From the NCBI GenBank assembly GCA_035714085.1, contig DASTMP010000283.1, positions 48,950-112,949 of the forward strand: a stretch of 64,000 nucleotides of DNA. Direction: 5' to 3'. Made by a program: the position numbers and the translations under genes. Below are positions 16,023 through 25,439 of the stretch, piece by piece. The notes beneath the pieces are model-generated. The model was not told where the DNA came from and did no database searches. It was given only the letters and a program-made list of their open reading frames with translations. How positions within the stretch are numbered: position 1 is the stretch's first letter; the number at the start of each line of letters is the position of its first letter. Origin of the DNA: JAJVID01 sp035714085 (GTDB lineage Bacteria; Acidobacteriota; Blastocatellia; RBC074).

Positions 16023-17351
16023 ATGGGACTGATTTTGGACATTCAATCTCCCGGCGCCGAGACTAACGTCACGCTGAACGATGAGGGCGCAAGCCTCGGG
16101 CGCGGCGAAGCGGCGCAAGTGCGGATCGATGACTCCGGCATTTCCCGCCTGCACGCCAGCATCAGCCGTAGAAGCGAGTCATGGGTGATTACGGACGCCG
16201 GGTCGGTTAACGGCACTTTCGTAAACGGGCGCGAAGTCATGCCCGCCGGAACGCCACTCAAGGATGGAGATGTCATCAAGCTGGGCGAGTCCACGACCAT
16301 CCGCGTGACACTGGGCGCGGCGGCGCTGGCCGGACGGCGGATGGAGAGACAGAAAATCGCTGAAAAGGAGAACGAACGAACGCCGAGATTGGCCCTGGCT
16401 GCGGCCGTCATACTGACCTCACTGTTTCTGGCCGGTGTCGCCGCTCTCGGCAAACAGATGTTTGATAAGCTCAGAGAGCCTTCGGCCCCCGAGCCTACGC
16501 CGACGAAGACGAGTGAATTTTCGCCAGTCGCTGAGCTCTCGCCGACAATCACGCCGAGCGCCACTCCCGTTATCACTCCGCCGGGTTCGCCCGCGCTGGC
16601 GGCGCCTCCTCCGTATCTGAAAATGAGCGAGGTTGAGCAGTACAATTTCCTGGGTCTCAAGGCCCGCAACATCACCAGAATGATGGGAAACCGCGAATAC
16701 GTCTTTGACCGCGAAGCGCTCGGTTACGTCAAGTATTATGTCGACGCTTATGCGAAGCGCGTCGGCAATGACTCTCGGACGATTTGGGGAGAAGATCTGC
16801 ATTTTATGTTCGGTCGCGCGACTGAATACGCGCCGGACATCATCGCAGCCTTCAGACGGGAGAATACTCCGATCGTACTCGGGTTATACATCCCCGTGAT
16901 CGAATCCGAATATCACAAATGCCTGCAGAGTCCGGCGAAGGCGCTTGGTCTTTTCCAGTTTATCGGGCCGACGGCCGAACATTACGGCGTCCCCGCCGAT
17001 AAGCGGTGTGACGAGAAGTTGATGGCTCCGGCGGCGGCCAGGTACATGAAGGATCGCATCAAAGAATTCGGCACGGGTCCGATGAGCGTGGCGCTGAGCG
17101 TCGCGGGATATAACCGGGACCCGGCCTCGGTGCGCCGCGATCTGCAGGACGTTGTCGACAGCAAAAGCAATGAACGCAGCTTCTGGACCCTGTTGGCGCG
17201 AAAAGAAGAGCTCGACCACTGGTTCCGAAATGAGAACGTCAAATACGTCCCGAAGTTTTTTGCGGCGGCCATCGTCGGAGAAAATCCGGCCTCTTTCGGT
17301 TTGCGAATCAGAAAACTTTCGACCTACGACCAACCCATCTCTCTGCGATAA
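16023..17351 (+). CDS. FHA-TM-lytic transglycosylase protein 2
   Basis: A 442-residue protein with a canonical FHA domain (Arg27 in LGRG, Ser41-x-x-His44, N-G in VNGR), one membrane helix (about 122-144), a Pro/Thr-rich periplasmic linker and a soluble lytic transglycosylase-like domain (about 205-400). The catalytic motif is IPVIESEYHK with candidate Glu294, followed by KALGLFQFIGPTAEHYG, the usual GLxQF block. It would cut glycan strands near the T6SS membrane complex, and the FHA domain should bind phosphothreonine made by the upstream kinase. FHA plus transglycosylase on one chain links phospho-signalling directly to wall opening. Starts 17 nt after the previous stop, in the same operon. 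Confidence 0.88.
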   Translation: MGLILDIQSPGAETNVTLNDEGASLGRGEAAQVRIDDSGISRLHASISRRSESWVITDAGSVNGTFVNGREVMPAGTPLKDGDVIKLGESTTIRVTLGAAALAGRRMERQKIAEKENERTPRLALAAAVILTSLFLAGVAALGKQMFDKLREPSAPEPTPTKTSEFSPVAELSPTITPSATPVITPPGSPALAAPPPYLKMSEVEQYNFLGLKARNITRMMGNREYVFDREALGYVKYYVDAYAKRVGNDSRTIWGEDLHFMFGRATEYAPDIIAAFRRENTPIVLGLYIPVIESEYHKCLQSPAKALGLFQFIGPTAEHYGVPADKRCDEKLMAPAAARYMKDRIKEFGTGPMSVALSVAGYNRDPASVRRDLQDVVDSKSNERSFWTLLARKEELDHWFRNENVKYVPKFFAAAIVGENPASFGLRIRKLSTYDQPISLR

Positions 17352-17402
17352 AACAGGCTAGGCGTCCACTCGGCTCTGGCGCCGGGATACGGCCTTTCGA
17401 CA

Positions 17403-18533
17403 ATGCCGCGAGAACTGATCCTGAAGATTCACGACACTGAGCCGGCGCGGGAAGTCAGCGCGCCGATCGGGCGATGCTCGATCGGACGCAGCTCGGAAAA
17501 CGACGTAGTGATCGACGCGCCTGGCGTTTCGCGACGGCATGCGGTCATAGGTCATTACAGCGACGGCGCGCAGATTTCCGATTGCGATTCGCAGAACGGG
17601 ACTTTCGTCAACGGGCGGCAGATCGTCGGGTCGGTGATGCTCAACAGCGGCGACATCGTATCGATAGGCGCTGTATGCGAGATCACTGTTATGATGCGCT
17701 CTGACGATTCACAAGTGGAAGTTGCGGCCGGCGCGACGGAGCCCCGGACTATACCCGGAAAATCTTCGCTCACGGCGCCCATTGCGGCCGTAGCTTCAAT
17801 GGCGGTGATCGTGGCTGTCGCGGCCGTGGTCATCCTCGCAAGGTATTATGGCGAGCGGGAGCCTGACAGCGAAACGCCGACTCCAACGCCGAGCGTTTTC
17901 AAGACGCCGAGTCCGTCGGGCGACTCGACGCGTTCTGAGGAGGCCGTGGCGCTCGACCGGATCGAAAATGCGGTTAGGCAATTAATGAGGCGGATCAGCA
18001 ATGATTCGCAGATTTACGCTTTTCCTGACGCGTCTCCGCTACGCGAAATCAAGGATACGCTCGGGCAAAGCTGTAAATCGGCGCCGCTCGCCGCCGCGCT
18101 TCAAACGATCAGTCGGAATCGCAATGAATTTATCAAGCTGGCCGGAAACCAGATCACTCCCGATCTGCTAGCATACTCGGTCCTGGCCGAGACGAATGGG
18201 GGCGCCCCCAATCCATCGAATCTTGTGGATACGGCCCGATTGATGGCTCCGAAACTTATTTCGCTGCGCAATACCTTCGGCGATGAGACGGCCGATAGCG
18301 TGTTGATCTTTGTCGCCGCTTACCCGGAAGGCGTCTTTCCCAAGGGCGGCCATCCCTTGCTCGGTCGAATTCCCGGTGATAACCCGATACGGGATCGAAA
18401 AGTCTGGAGTCTGGCGCGCCGCGGGAAATTCAAACCCGGTCAGTACGAATTCGTCCTGCGGTTCATCGCCTACGGAATCATCGCCGACAATCCCAGACAG
18501 TGTGGTATCCAATTGCCGAAGCTGGATTTTTGA
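17403..18533 (+). CDS. FHA-TM protein 3 with transglycosylase-like periplasmic domain
   Basis: A 376-residue protein: canonical FHA domain (Arg29 in IGRS, Ser43-x-x-His46, QNGTFVNGR), membrane helix (about 125-147), Thr/Pro linker and a periplasmic helical domain. LLAYSVLAETNGG sits where the catalytic IES of its neighbour lies, so a Glu is present, but the following GLxQF block is not recognisable. The tail FIAYGIIADNPRQCGIQ matches AAAIVGENPASFGL in gene 2 and MAAGVVAQNPKPFGI in gene 1. It may be a weakly active or non-catalytic relative. The FHA domain probably reads kinase phosphorylation. Confidence 0.82.
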   Translation: MPRELILKIHDTEPAREVSAPIGRCSIGRSSENDVVIDAPGVSRRHAVIGHYSDGAQISDCDSQNGTFVNGRQIVGSVMLNSGDIVSIGAVCEITVMMRSDDSQVEVAAGATEPRTIPGKSSLTAPIAAVASMAVIVAVAAVVILARYYGEREPDSETPTPTPSVFKTPSPSGDSTRSEEAVALDRIENAVRQLMRRISNDSQIYAFPDASPLREIKDTLGQSCKSAPLAAALQTISRNRNEFIKLAGNQITPDLLAYSVLAETNGGAPNPSNLVDTARLMAPKLISLRNTFGDETADSVLIFVAAYPEGVFPKGGHPLLGRIPGDNPIRDRKVWSLARRGKFKPGQYEFVLRFIAYGIIADNPRQCGIQLPKLDF

Positions 18534-18673
18534 AGCCGCCGGCCGAATATGATGGTTGACTTTTACAGATGCGATAATCAGAATGCGCCTGCGGTCTTAA
18601 GGGAACTGAAGCCACGATTGAACTTTGAAGGCAACGGAATCACTCTCCGGCCAGTCAAATCGCCATTATCAAG

Positions 18674-18711
18674 TTGTTAAGTTTGTTAAGTTAAGGATAG
18701 TTGGATAGTTG
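18674..18711 (+). promoter_or_regulatory. Short tandem repeats upstream of tssK
   Basis: TTGTTAAGT occurs twice head to tail (18674-18682, 18683-18691), then GATAGTTG twice (18696-18711), in the 225-nt gap before tssK. This is the only sizeable gap between the FHA genes and the structural genes and would suit a promoter region for the core operon. Role not demonstrated. Confidence 0.35.
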
Positions 18712-18758
18712 GCCGGCGGAATTGGTCTCCGCCTGGCAGTTTCTCTCTGGTACAAGAT

Positions 18759-20129
18759 ATGAGTCGTTATCGTCGCGTCGTTTGGAACGAGGGGATGCTG
18801 TTGACCCCCCACCATTTTCAACAAGCCGACAATTATCACGAAGACCTGGTCAACACGCGAATCGCCGCGCTTCTGCCTTACGAGTGGGGGTTGCTGGAAT
18901 TGCAGATCAATCGCGACGCTGTCGCCAACGGCTCTGTTCAATTAATCAGTTGCCGGGGCGTAATGCCTGACGGCCTGGTTATCAATATTCCTCAAACCAG
19001 TCCGCAACCCGCGACTCGCCCGGTTGAAGACAACTTCAGTCCGACCGCTGACCACCTGGACGTTTATCTGGCTGTCCCGGCCAGCCGCGATGGGGTACCG
19101 AACTTTCAGCCGAATGGCGCTCCGGCGTCTGCGACCGTTCGGTATTTGCAGGAACCTGGTATCGTGATTGACGAGACAACCGGTCAAAATGAGCAGCAAT
19201 TGCCTTTCGGGCGCGGGAACTTTCGATTGATCTTCGAGGGCGAGGTGCGCGAAGGTTATAGCGCCATCAAGATCGCCCAGTTGCGGCGCACGACGACAGG
19301 GCAGTTGACCCTTACGCACGAATATGTCCCTCCGGCTTTGCACATCGCGGCTTCGCCCTGGCTGACCAATCTGCTGCGCGAGTTGATCGAGTTTCTGGTC
19401 GCCAAGAGCCGCACGCTCGGCGAGCGCCGCCATCAGAGCAGTTCCGGTCAGGCGGTCTTTTCGACGGATGACGGAGTGATCCTGTGGGTCTTGCCGACGG
19501 TCAACGCCGCGATTCCGGCGCTGACCCATTTGTTCAGGCAGCGCATCGTTCACCCTGAACGGCTTTATATAGAGATGGTCAAGCTTGCCGGGGCTTTGAT
19601 GTCACTGATCTTCGAACGTCACGCCAAAGACCTGCCGCAGTACGAGCACCAGGACCTTTACAACACTTTCCGGCGCCTCGATTTTGAAATCAGGGACTTG
19701 CTTGAACGAGTAGACCCGAAGCGTTATGTGCCGATTCCTCTCACGCAGGAGCGCCCGGCGCTATATGTCGGCAGAGTCAATGACGTAGCTCTGCTGCGCG
19801 AGGCTGAATTCTTCCTGGCCGTCGGCGCAAATGTGCCGGAGAACAAGCTGATCGAGCGCGTGCCGTTCGCCATCAAGATCGCCGATCGCGACGGCATTGA
19901 CGTCGTCATCAACAACGCCTTGCGGGGGGTCAGCATCACTCACGTCACGCCGCCGGGCCAGATCCCCACGCGACAGGGATTGCATTACTTCCGGCTTGAT
20001 CGTAACGATCAGGATATTGCGCTGAAACGGTTCTGGGATCGAGTCATCGAGCTCAAGACCATTTCGGTCTGGGTGGCTGACGAGTTCCCGGATGCGAAAC
20101 TGGAGATGTACGCCGTCAAGCCGCGCTAA
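18759..20129 (+). CDS. tssK: Type VI secretion baseplate subunit TssK
   Basis: A 456-residue protein of normal TssK length. The start (RRVVWNEGMLLTPHHFQQAD) is the family signature. TssK trimers connect the baseplate wedges (TssEFG) to the TssLM membrane complex in the cytoplasm. It is the first structural gene of the cluster, followed by tssL and tssM, the common KLM order. No abnormal features. Confidence 0.96.
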   Translation: MSRYRRVVWNEGMLLTPHHFQQADNYHEDLVNTRIAALLPYEWGLLELQINRDAVANGSVQLISCRGVMPDGLVINIPQTSPQPATRPVEDNFSPTADHLDVYLAVPASRDGVPNFQPNGAPASATVRYLQEPGIVIDETTGQNEQQLPFGRGNFRLIFEGEVREGYSAIKIAQLRRTTTGQLTLTHEYVPPALHIAASPWLTNLLRELIEFLVAKSRTLGERRHQSSSGQAVFSTDDGVILWVLPTVNAAIPALTHLFRQRIVHPERLYIEMVKLAGALMSLIFERHAKDLPQYEHQDLYNTFRRLDFEIRDLLERVDPKRYVPIPLTQERPALYVGRVNDVALLREAEFFLAVGANVPENKLIERVPFAIKIADRDGIDVVINNALRGVSITHVTPPGQIPTRQGLHYFRLDRNDQDIALKRFWDRVIELKTISVWVADEFPDAKLEMYAVKPR

Positions 20130-20171
20130 ACCGCCGTATCGTTTTAACGTCCTACTCAATGGCAATGAAAG

Positions 20172-20861
20172 ATGGAGCAAACGCGTAACCGGCTCAAATC
20201 CGAAAATGAATTGATTGACCTGGCGACGCCGGTGTTTCAATTGGTGATGACCCTGAAGTCAGGAGGCGTCGCGTCGTCGAGCGAAGAACTCAGGCGGTCG
20301 GTTGACAAAATGCTGCTGCAGATCGAGCAAGTGGGCGCAAGTCGCGGCTACAAAGAAGAGCAGTTGCAGACCGCCAAATTTGCGTTGGCCGCTTTCGTTG
20401 ATGAAGCGGTTCTGGCCGGCCCCCTGAAAGAGGAATGGGAAAAATATCCGCTTCAACTCGAATACTTTCGCGAGGCGCTGGCGGGAACCAAGTTCTTCGA
20501 CCGGCTCGACAGTCTGCTCAAACGAGCCGAGACGGAAGCCGATGTGGTCGAGGTCTATTACCTCTGCCTGCTGTTGGGATTCAAAGGCAAGTACGATGTT
20601 TTTCTGGAAGACCAACTGCCCGGCGAGATCAACAAAGTGGCCGAGCGTTTGCGCCAGGCGGGACGATTACGCGGCAGCGCGCTCTCGCCTCATTGGAAAG
20701 TGACGGATCAGCCGGAACCGCCGCCGCCCGAGCCGGCATTGCCGCGCTGGGTGATCTGGACCGCGGCTGGATCCATTGGGCTCGTCGCGATCGTATACAC
20801 GATTCTGAGTTGGATACTGATCTCCGGCGTCAATGACTTCAAGCGAAGTCTGCTGAAGTAA
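20172..20861 (+). CDS. tssL: Type VI secretion membrane protein TssL (DotU/IcmH family), short form
   Basis: A 229-residue protein with the DotU helical cytoplasmic domain (ATPVFQLVMTLKSGG..., FALAAFVDEAVL, CLLLGFKGKY) and a single C-terminal membrane helix (about 191-216). It ends soon after the helix and lacks a peptidoglycan-binding OmpA-like extension, so wall anchoring must come from another protein. It partners TssM in the inner membrane and docks TssK. Confidence 0.95.
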   Translation: MEQTRNRLKSENELIDLATPVFQLVMTLKSGGVASSSEELRRSVDKMLLQIEQVGASRGYKEEQLQTAKFALAAFVDEAVLAGPLKEEWEKYPLQLEYFREALAGTKFFDRLDSLLKRAETEADVVEVYYLCLLLGFKGKYDVFLEDQLPGEINKVAERLRQAGRLRGSALSPHWKVTDQPEPPPPEPALPRWVIWTAAGSIGLVAIVYTILSWILISGVNDFKRSLLK

Positions 20862-20863
20862 CA

Positions 20864-20904
20864 TGAGGCCTGCGCCTAAATCGGCGGAGCCTTTGGAGCG
20901 CGAG
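20864..20904 (+). repeat. REP-like intergenic repeat, copy B
   Basis: Nearly identical to the unit at 1916-1957 (TGAGGCCTGCGCCTAAATCG and onward), again directly after a stop codon. A looser partial match (GCGCTAAATCGG) lies at about 31199. Two good copies 19 kb apart suggest a genome-wide family. Confidence 0.6.
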
Positions 20905-20998
20905 GGCAGAGTAGCCATTTCGAGGTAGTTGATTGTATTCAGCTTTGATTCGCACTCGCATCAAGTAACATGAGGCAGAAACCAAAGAACCGAAGACT

Positions 20999-23900
20999 AT
21001 GCCTGCGGTTAGCCAACAACTCAAAAAATTAATTCTCCTGGCGGCGCTCGTTGCGCTCACGGGCATTACTATTTTGTTGATTCTGGTCGTCAGTGAAGAG
21101 ATCGGCCCGGTGCAAATCATTCTCATCGCTTTGATTTTGTTGCTCTGGCCGATCGGCATTTTGTTCAACTACTACCGCCGACAGCGCCGAGGTTCGGAGC
21201 AGACGGACGTGGACGCCGCCGCCACGCCGAAGAAGACGCAGTCAACTCGCGCCTCGCGCACTTACGAAGAACTGGAGCGTGGGGCGTATGAGACCACCCG
21301 ATGGTTGGAGGAGAACCTCGTTGTGGAAGGGCAGGGCGTGGCGCCTATCTATCGACTGCCCTGGTTCCTGATCGCCGGCCCGCCCAAGTCCGGAAAGAGT
21401 TCCCTGCTGCTGTCCGCAGGGATGACGTTCAACGCGCTGCCAAGTCAGCGCCGCGCGGATCAGAACCTGCTTCGCCCGACAGGGGATTGCGATTGGCGCG
21501 TGACGGATCAAGCCGTGTGGATGGATACGGCAGGGCGTTATCAAACGGAGAGCGCGGAGGGGCTACAGGGGGGCGATCGGGACGAATGGCTGGGGCTGAT
21601 CGGCACACTCAAAAAGTATCGGAAGAAGCGCCCGATTGACGGTCTTGTCCTGGCTGCCAACGCCTCGTGGCTGATCGGATTGAATGAGTCTCAAATCGAG
21701 CAACAGGCACAGGTCTTGCGCGACCGCCTTGATCAATTGATCGCTGGAACCGGCGCGCGATTTCCGGTCTATCTTGTATTTACGCAAGCCGATCTGATAC
21801 CCGGATTCGCGCCGTTCTTCAAGCAGTTCAGTCAAACACAGCGGGCGCAGGTTTGGGGCGCGACAATTCCGCTGGCGCAGGCCGAAGCCGGGCCGGCGTT
21901 GTTCGACAACGAGTTCGACTACCTGCTCGACTCCCTTATGCGCCGCCGCATGCTCCGCCTGAGCGCCGCCGATAAGCCGGCCGAACAGTTGCAGGTCTTC
22001 GACTTCCCGCTCCATTTCAACCAAACCCGCCGCAAGCTCGGACTCTTTACGATGTCGCTCTTCCGGCAAAGCCTCATCAGCGGTAAGCCGCTTTTTCGCG
22101 GCTTCTACTTCGCAAGTTGTCCCCCGCCGAGGAACAGGCAGGCGGCCGAGGCTTCCGCCGATCAGGATGACTCAAGGATCATCAGTCCCGGATATTTCGC
22201 CGAAGACTTTTTCAGAGAAGTCCTGCTGCGCGATAAAGACCTGGCCGCATCTTTCCAGGAAACCCAGGCCCAGCCGAATCGCCATCGCAAGCTGATGCTG
22301 GCCGCCGCCGCGCTCGCCGGCCTGTGTCTGTTCGTGACTCTGGGGATGATCATTTCGTTTTTCAACAACCAGAGTTTGATCGAACTTGCAAAAACGCAAG
22401 GCGGCGAACTGCTCGGCCAGTTCAAGCCTGATGACGCGCGCGCCGGCGCTCGATCCAATCAATCTGGAGACCGGTCCGGCGATCGGGCCGGCAATTTAGC
22501 CGTGACGAGCGCCGCGGTCACACAAAGCGACCTCAACTCGCTCAATTCCTTGCTCGATGTAATAAATCGGATTGACAGTCAGCGCGAAAGTCGGATCGGA
22601 TCACTGCCATACCGTTTCGGTCTGTATTCGGGGAATGATCTCCGCCCGCGGTTGCGCGAAATCTATTTTGAATTTGTCTCGCAGCGTTTCCTGACGCCCG
22701 CGCTGAGCGGCTTGTCGCAGCGCCTGGATCAAACTTCGCCGTCACAGACCAACAGCGCTGAGCAAGGGGTTGATCAGGAGCAGCTTTATTACGACATGCT
22801 CAAAGCCTACAAGATGGGCGAGCGGCAAGCCTATGTCGAGCCCGTCTTTTGGCGTGAACAGTTGGCGCGTTATTGGAAGGAACCGGCGACGCTCGGGGAA
22901 AAACGCCATCTGGGCTACTTCACCGAGCAAGCCGGACTGAGCGACGGTGATGACGGCAGCGTGCCTAGACCGCAGGCCGATGATGAACGGGTCAAAGCCG
23001 CGCGCGGCAAACTGCAAAACTATGCCTTGGAGAAACTGGTCTACAACCAGATCATTCGCGACATTGAAAAACAGGGGCAGCCCTATTACTTGCGCGACGT
23101 CGCGAAGGGGCAATTCGGCAGCGAATTTATCGAAAACGCCGGCTCGCAATCAGTGCCTTACGCTTTCACCAAGCAGGCTTATTACAAACATGTGCAGGGA
23201 ACGGCATGGCTGAATATCTACGAAGAATTGAAGGAGAAGAACGAAAACGATTACGTTCTGGATCGCAAATCGGAATATGAACGCGTCGAGCCGGAAAGCC
23301 TGCGGACCCGTTACCAGGCCGATTACGTCACGGCGTGGCAAAAATTCCTGTACGATCTGCGCGTCAAAAACTTCGACCGGAAGAGAGACGCCGTCGAAGC
23401 TCTGGAAGTTCTCTCGCAAGAGAACTCGGCGTTCGGCGCCATCCTCAAAGCCGTCGAAGATCAAACGACGCTCTCCAAACCGCCGATCAGTAGCGGTTTC
23501 ATCGGATGGCTGAAATCGTGGGTGATGCGGAGAATCAAAGACAACAGCAAAGTCGAAACCGATTTTTCCCCGCTCAGAAGTTTCAATCTCAGCGCATATC
23601 TGGGCAAGCTTAAAGAAGTGCAGAACAGACTGCGCAGCGCGAATGGTGACGAGTGGCGCCAGGTGGCGAACCTGAAAGACGACCAGAATTTCCAAAGCGT
23701 GATGGGTCAGGCGCGCGATTCCCTGGTGTCGCTGAAATCGTCCAACGCCACCAAATCGGTCGCCGATCTGCTCGAACGGCCATTGAAGAACATCGATGTC
23801 GGATTGGGCAAAGGACTCTCGGCCGATCTGAATCAGGCCTGGGGCAAGGTTCTGGCTACGGCGCGCCAGCTCGAAGCCAAGTACCCGTTCTCGGACTCCC

Positions 23901-24469
23901 CTAGTCAAGTCCAGTCGGCGGAGCTGAAGCAGTTTCTCAACCCGGTTAACGGAGAGTTGTCGCAATTTTACGAGCGCATCAAAATTGATCTGGACGGCAG
24001 CCCCGGCCAGTTGAAGCCGAGAAATCAGAACCAATTCAACCCTCAGCTCATTGACTACTTGAACGGGATGCTGTCGCTGCGCGACAAGCTGTTTCCGGCG
24101 AACAGCGACCAGCCCAAATTTGACTTCACAGTTTCACTGAAACCTCCCTCGGGCGTGACGGCTGAGATTCTTCTCGGCGATACACGGGTCAGATCGGAAG
24201 GCGGCGTACTGCAGCAACAAAACGCCTCCTGGCCCTCTGCCGGAACCTTGGGCGTAACCATCAACCGAATTGACGGTGGGCAATCACAACTGCTCGCGCA
24301 GTATCCGGACACCTGGGGGCTGTTCAAAATGATGTCGTACGCCAGATTTGCCGACGGGCAATACCGGCTGGAATGGGGCGGCGTACAGGCGCGGATCCAG
24401 CCGTCAGGCAGTAATGATCCGTTTCGGATTAAGTTCACGCAACTGCGCGCGCCTCAAACCTATCAATAA
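20999..24469 (+). CDS. tssM: Type VI secretion membrane protein TssM (IcmF family)
   Basis: A 1156-residue protein, typical TssM size. Two membrane helices (about 10-31 and 35-58) are followed by a cytoplasmic domain with an intact Walker A GPPKSGKSS (127-135) and a WMDTAGRY Walker B-like block. A third helix (about 430-452) leads to the long periplasmic part with the IcmF-related helical region and C-terminal beta domain (LEWGGVQARIQPSG). In classical systems this end binds the lipoprotein TssJ; no TssJ is encoded in this window. A 137-nt gap with a REP-like unit separates it from tssL. Confidence 0.96.
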   Translation: MPAVSQQLKKLILLAALVALTGITILLILVVSEEIGPVQIILIALILLLWPIGILFNYYRRQRRGSEQTDVDAAATPKKTQSTRASRTYEELERGAYETTRWLEENLVVEGQGVAPIYRLPWFLIAGPPKSGKSSLLLSAGMTFNALPSQRRADQNLLRPTGDCDWRVTDQAVWMDTAGRYQTESAEGLQGGDRDEWLGLIGTLKKYRKKRPIDGLVLAANASWLIGLNESQIEQQAQVLRDRLDQLIAGTGARFPVYLVFTQADLIPGFAPFFKQFSQTQRAQVWGATIPLAQAEAGPALFDNEFDYLLDSLMRRRMLRLSAADKPAEQLQVFDFPLHFNQTRRKLGLFTMSLFRQSLISGKPLFRGFYFASCPPPRNRQAAEASADQDDSRIISPGYFAEDFFREVLLRDKDLAASFQETQAQPNRHRKLMLAAAALAGLCLFVTLGMIISFFNNQSLIELAKTQGGELLGQFKPDDARAGARSNQSGDRSGDRAGNLAVTSAAVTQSDLNSLNSLLDVINRIDSQRESRIGSLPYRFGLYSGNDLRPRLREIYFEFVSQRFLTPALSGLSQRLDQTSPSQTNSAEQGVDQEQLYYDMLKAYKMGERQAYVEPVFWREQLARYWKEPATLGEKRHLGYFTEQAGLSDGDDGSVPRPQADDERVKAARGKLQNYALEKLVYNQIIRDIEKQGQPYYLRDVAKGQFGSEFIENAGSQSVPYAFTKQAYYKHVQGTAWLNIYEELKEKNENDYVLDRKSEYERVEPESLRTRYQADYVTAWQKFLYDLRVKNFDRKRDAVEALEVLSQENSAFGAILKAVEDQTTLSKPPISSGFIGWLKSWVMRRIKDNSKVETDFSPLRSFNLSAYLGKLKEVQNRLRSANGDEWRQVANLKDDQNFQSVMGQARDSLVSLKSSNATKSVADLLERPLKNIDVGLGKGLSADLNQAWGKVLATARQLEAKYPFSDSPSQVQSAELKQFLNPVNGELSQFYERIKIDLDGSPGQLKPRNQNQFNPQLIDYLNGMLSLRDKLFPANSDQPKFDFTVSLKPPSGVTAEILLGDTRVRSEGGVLQQQNASWPSAGTLGVTINRIDGGQSQLLAQYPDTWGLFKMMSYARFADGQYRLEWGGVQARIQPSGSNDPFRIKFTQLRAPQTYQ

Positions 24470-24490
24470 CAACATGGAGACCCAGTCATT

Positions 24491-25333
24491 ATGTCTAAGG
24501 CAAAAGATTTGTTTGACGCCGGTCAGCTTCAGGCCGCCATCGAAGAAGTAACCCGCGAGGTCAAAGCCAACCCTACGGATATGGCGCGGCGCACCTTTCT
24601 TTTCGGGCTGCTCTGTTTTGCGGGCGAGTGGGATCGCGCCGAAAAGCAGCTCGACGTCATCGGCGATCAGGACCCTCAATCCGACCTCGGCGCGCGCATC
24701 TATCGCCAAAACATCGCCGCCGAGCGAAAACGCGAGCATGTGCTGACGGGCAAGGGATTCCCTAACTTCATGCTCGAACCGCCGAGTTATGTCGCTTTGC
24801 AATTGAAAGCCTTAGGTCAAATCGGAGCCGGCGACTTTACCGAGGCGCGATCCTTGCTCGATCGCGCCGCCGAAGATTGTCCGGTTTTGAACGGAACTTT
24901 GGACGGCGAACCGTTCCAACATTTCAGGGACGCCGATGATTTAATCAACTTTGTGTTGGAAGTCATCCTGCAGGGAGAATATATCTGGCTTCCGTTTGAG
25001 CAGATTCGCAGCATTGAAATTTTTCCCCCGACCCACCTGCGGGATTTGATCTGGACGCAGGCGCGCATCCAGACCACAGGCGGCGCTGATGGCGACGCGG
25101 GGGCGTTCACCGGCGAGGTGTTCATTCCAGTTCTTTACGCCAATTCGCATCAACAGGAAAATGATCAAGCGCGACTGGGAAGAATGACCGACTGGCGGCG
25201 ACTAGGCGATGAAGTTTATACCGGGGTGGGCCAGCGTCTTTTTCTGGTAGGCGAAGAGGATAAGGCGATGCTCGAGATCAAGGCCATAGATTTTGAATTG
25301 TCCGCTTCGGTCACAAATCAGCCAGCAGGTTAG
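24491..25333 (+). CDS. tagJ: T6SS accessory protein TagJ (ImpE family)
   Basis: A 280-residue protein with TPR-like helices at the N-terminus (AKDLFDAGQLQAAIEEVTREVKANPTDMARRTFLFGLLCFAGEWDRAEKQL) and the ImpE core (WLPFEQIRSIEIFPPTHLRDLIW, GRMTDWRRLGDE). In other bacteria TagJ binds the N-terminal helix of the TssB sheath subunit and may assist ClpV in sheath disassembly. It lies 21 nt after tssM and before tssA, tssB and tssC. Confidence 0.93.
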   Translation: MSKAKDLFDAGQLQAAIEEVTREVKANPTDMARRTFLFGLLCFAGEWDRAEKQLDVIGDQDPQSDLGARIYRQNIAAERKREHVLTGKGFPNFMLEPPSYVALQLKALGQIGAGDFTEARSLLDRAAEDCPVLNGTLDGEPFQHFRDADDLINFVLEVILQGEYIWLPFEQIRSIEIFPPTHLRDLIWTQARIQTTGGADGDAGAFTGEVFIPVLYANSHQQENDQARLGRMTDWRRLGDEVYTGVGQRLFLVGEEDKAMLEIKAIDFELSASVTNQPAG

Positions 25334-25439
25334 CCAATGAATTTCCCGAGCGCGAAAAATCATTTCTACGACTGGCGTTGTTTTTCTTTGCCAGCTTATA
25401 ATAGACTGGCGTATGCCAGGGAAATAGGAGAATAGCCTG

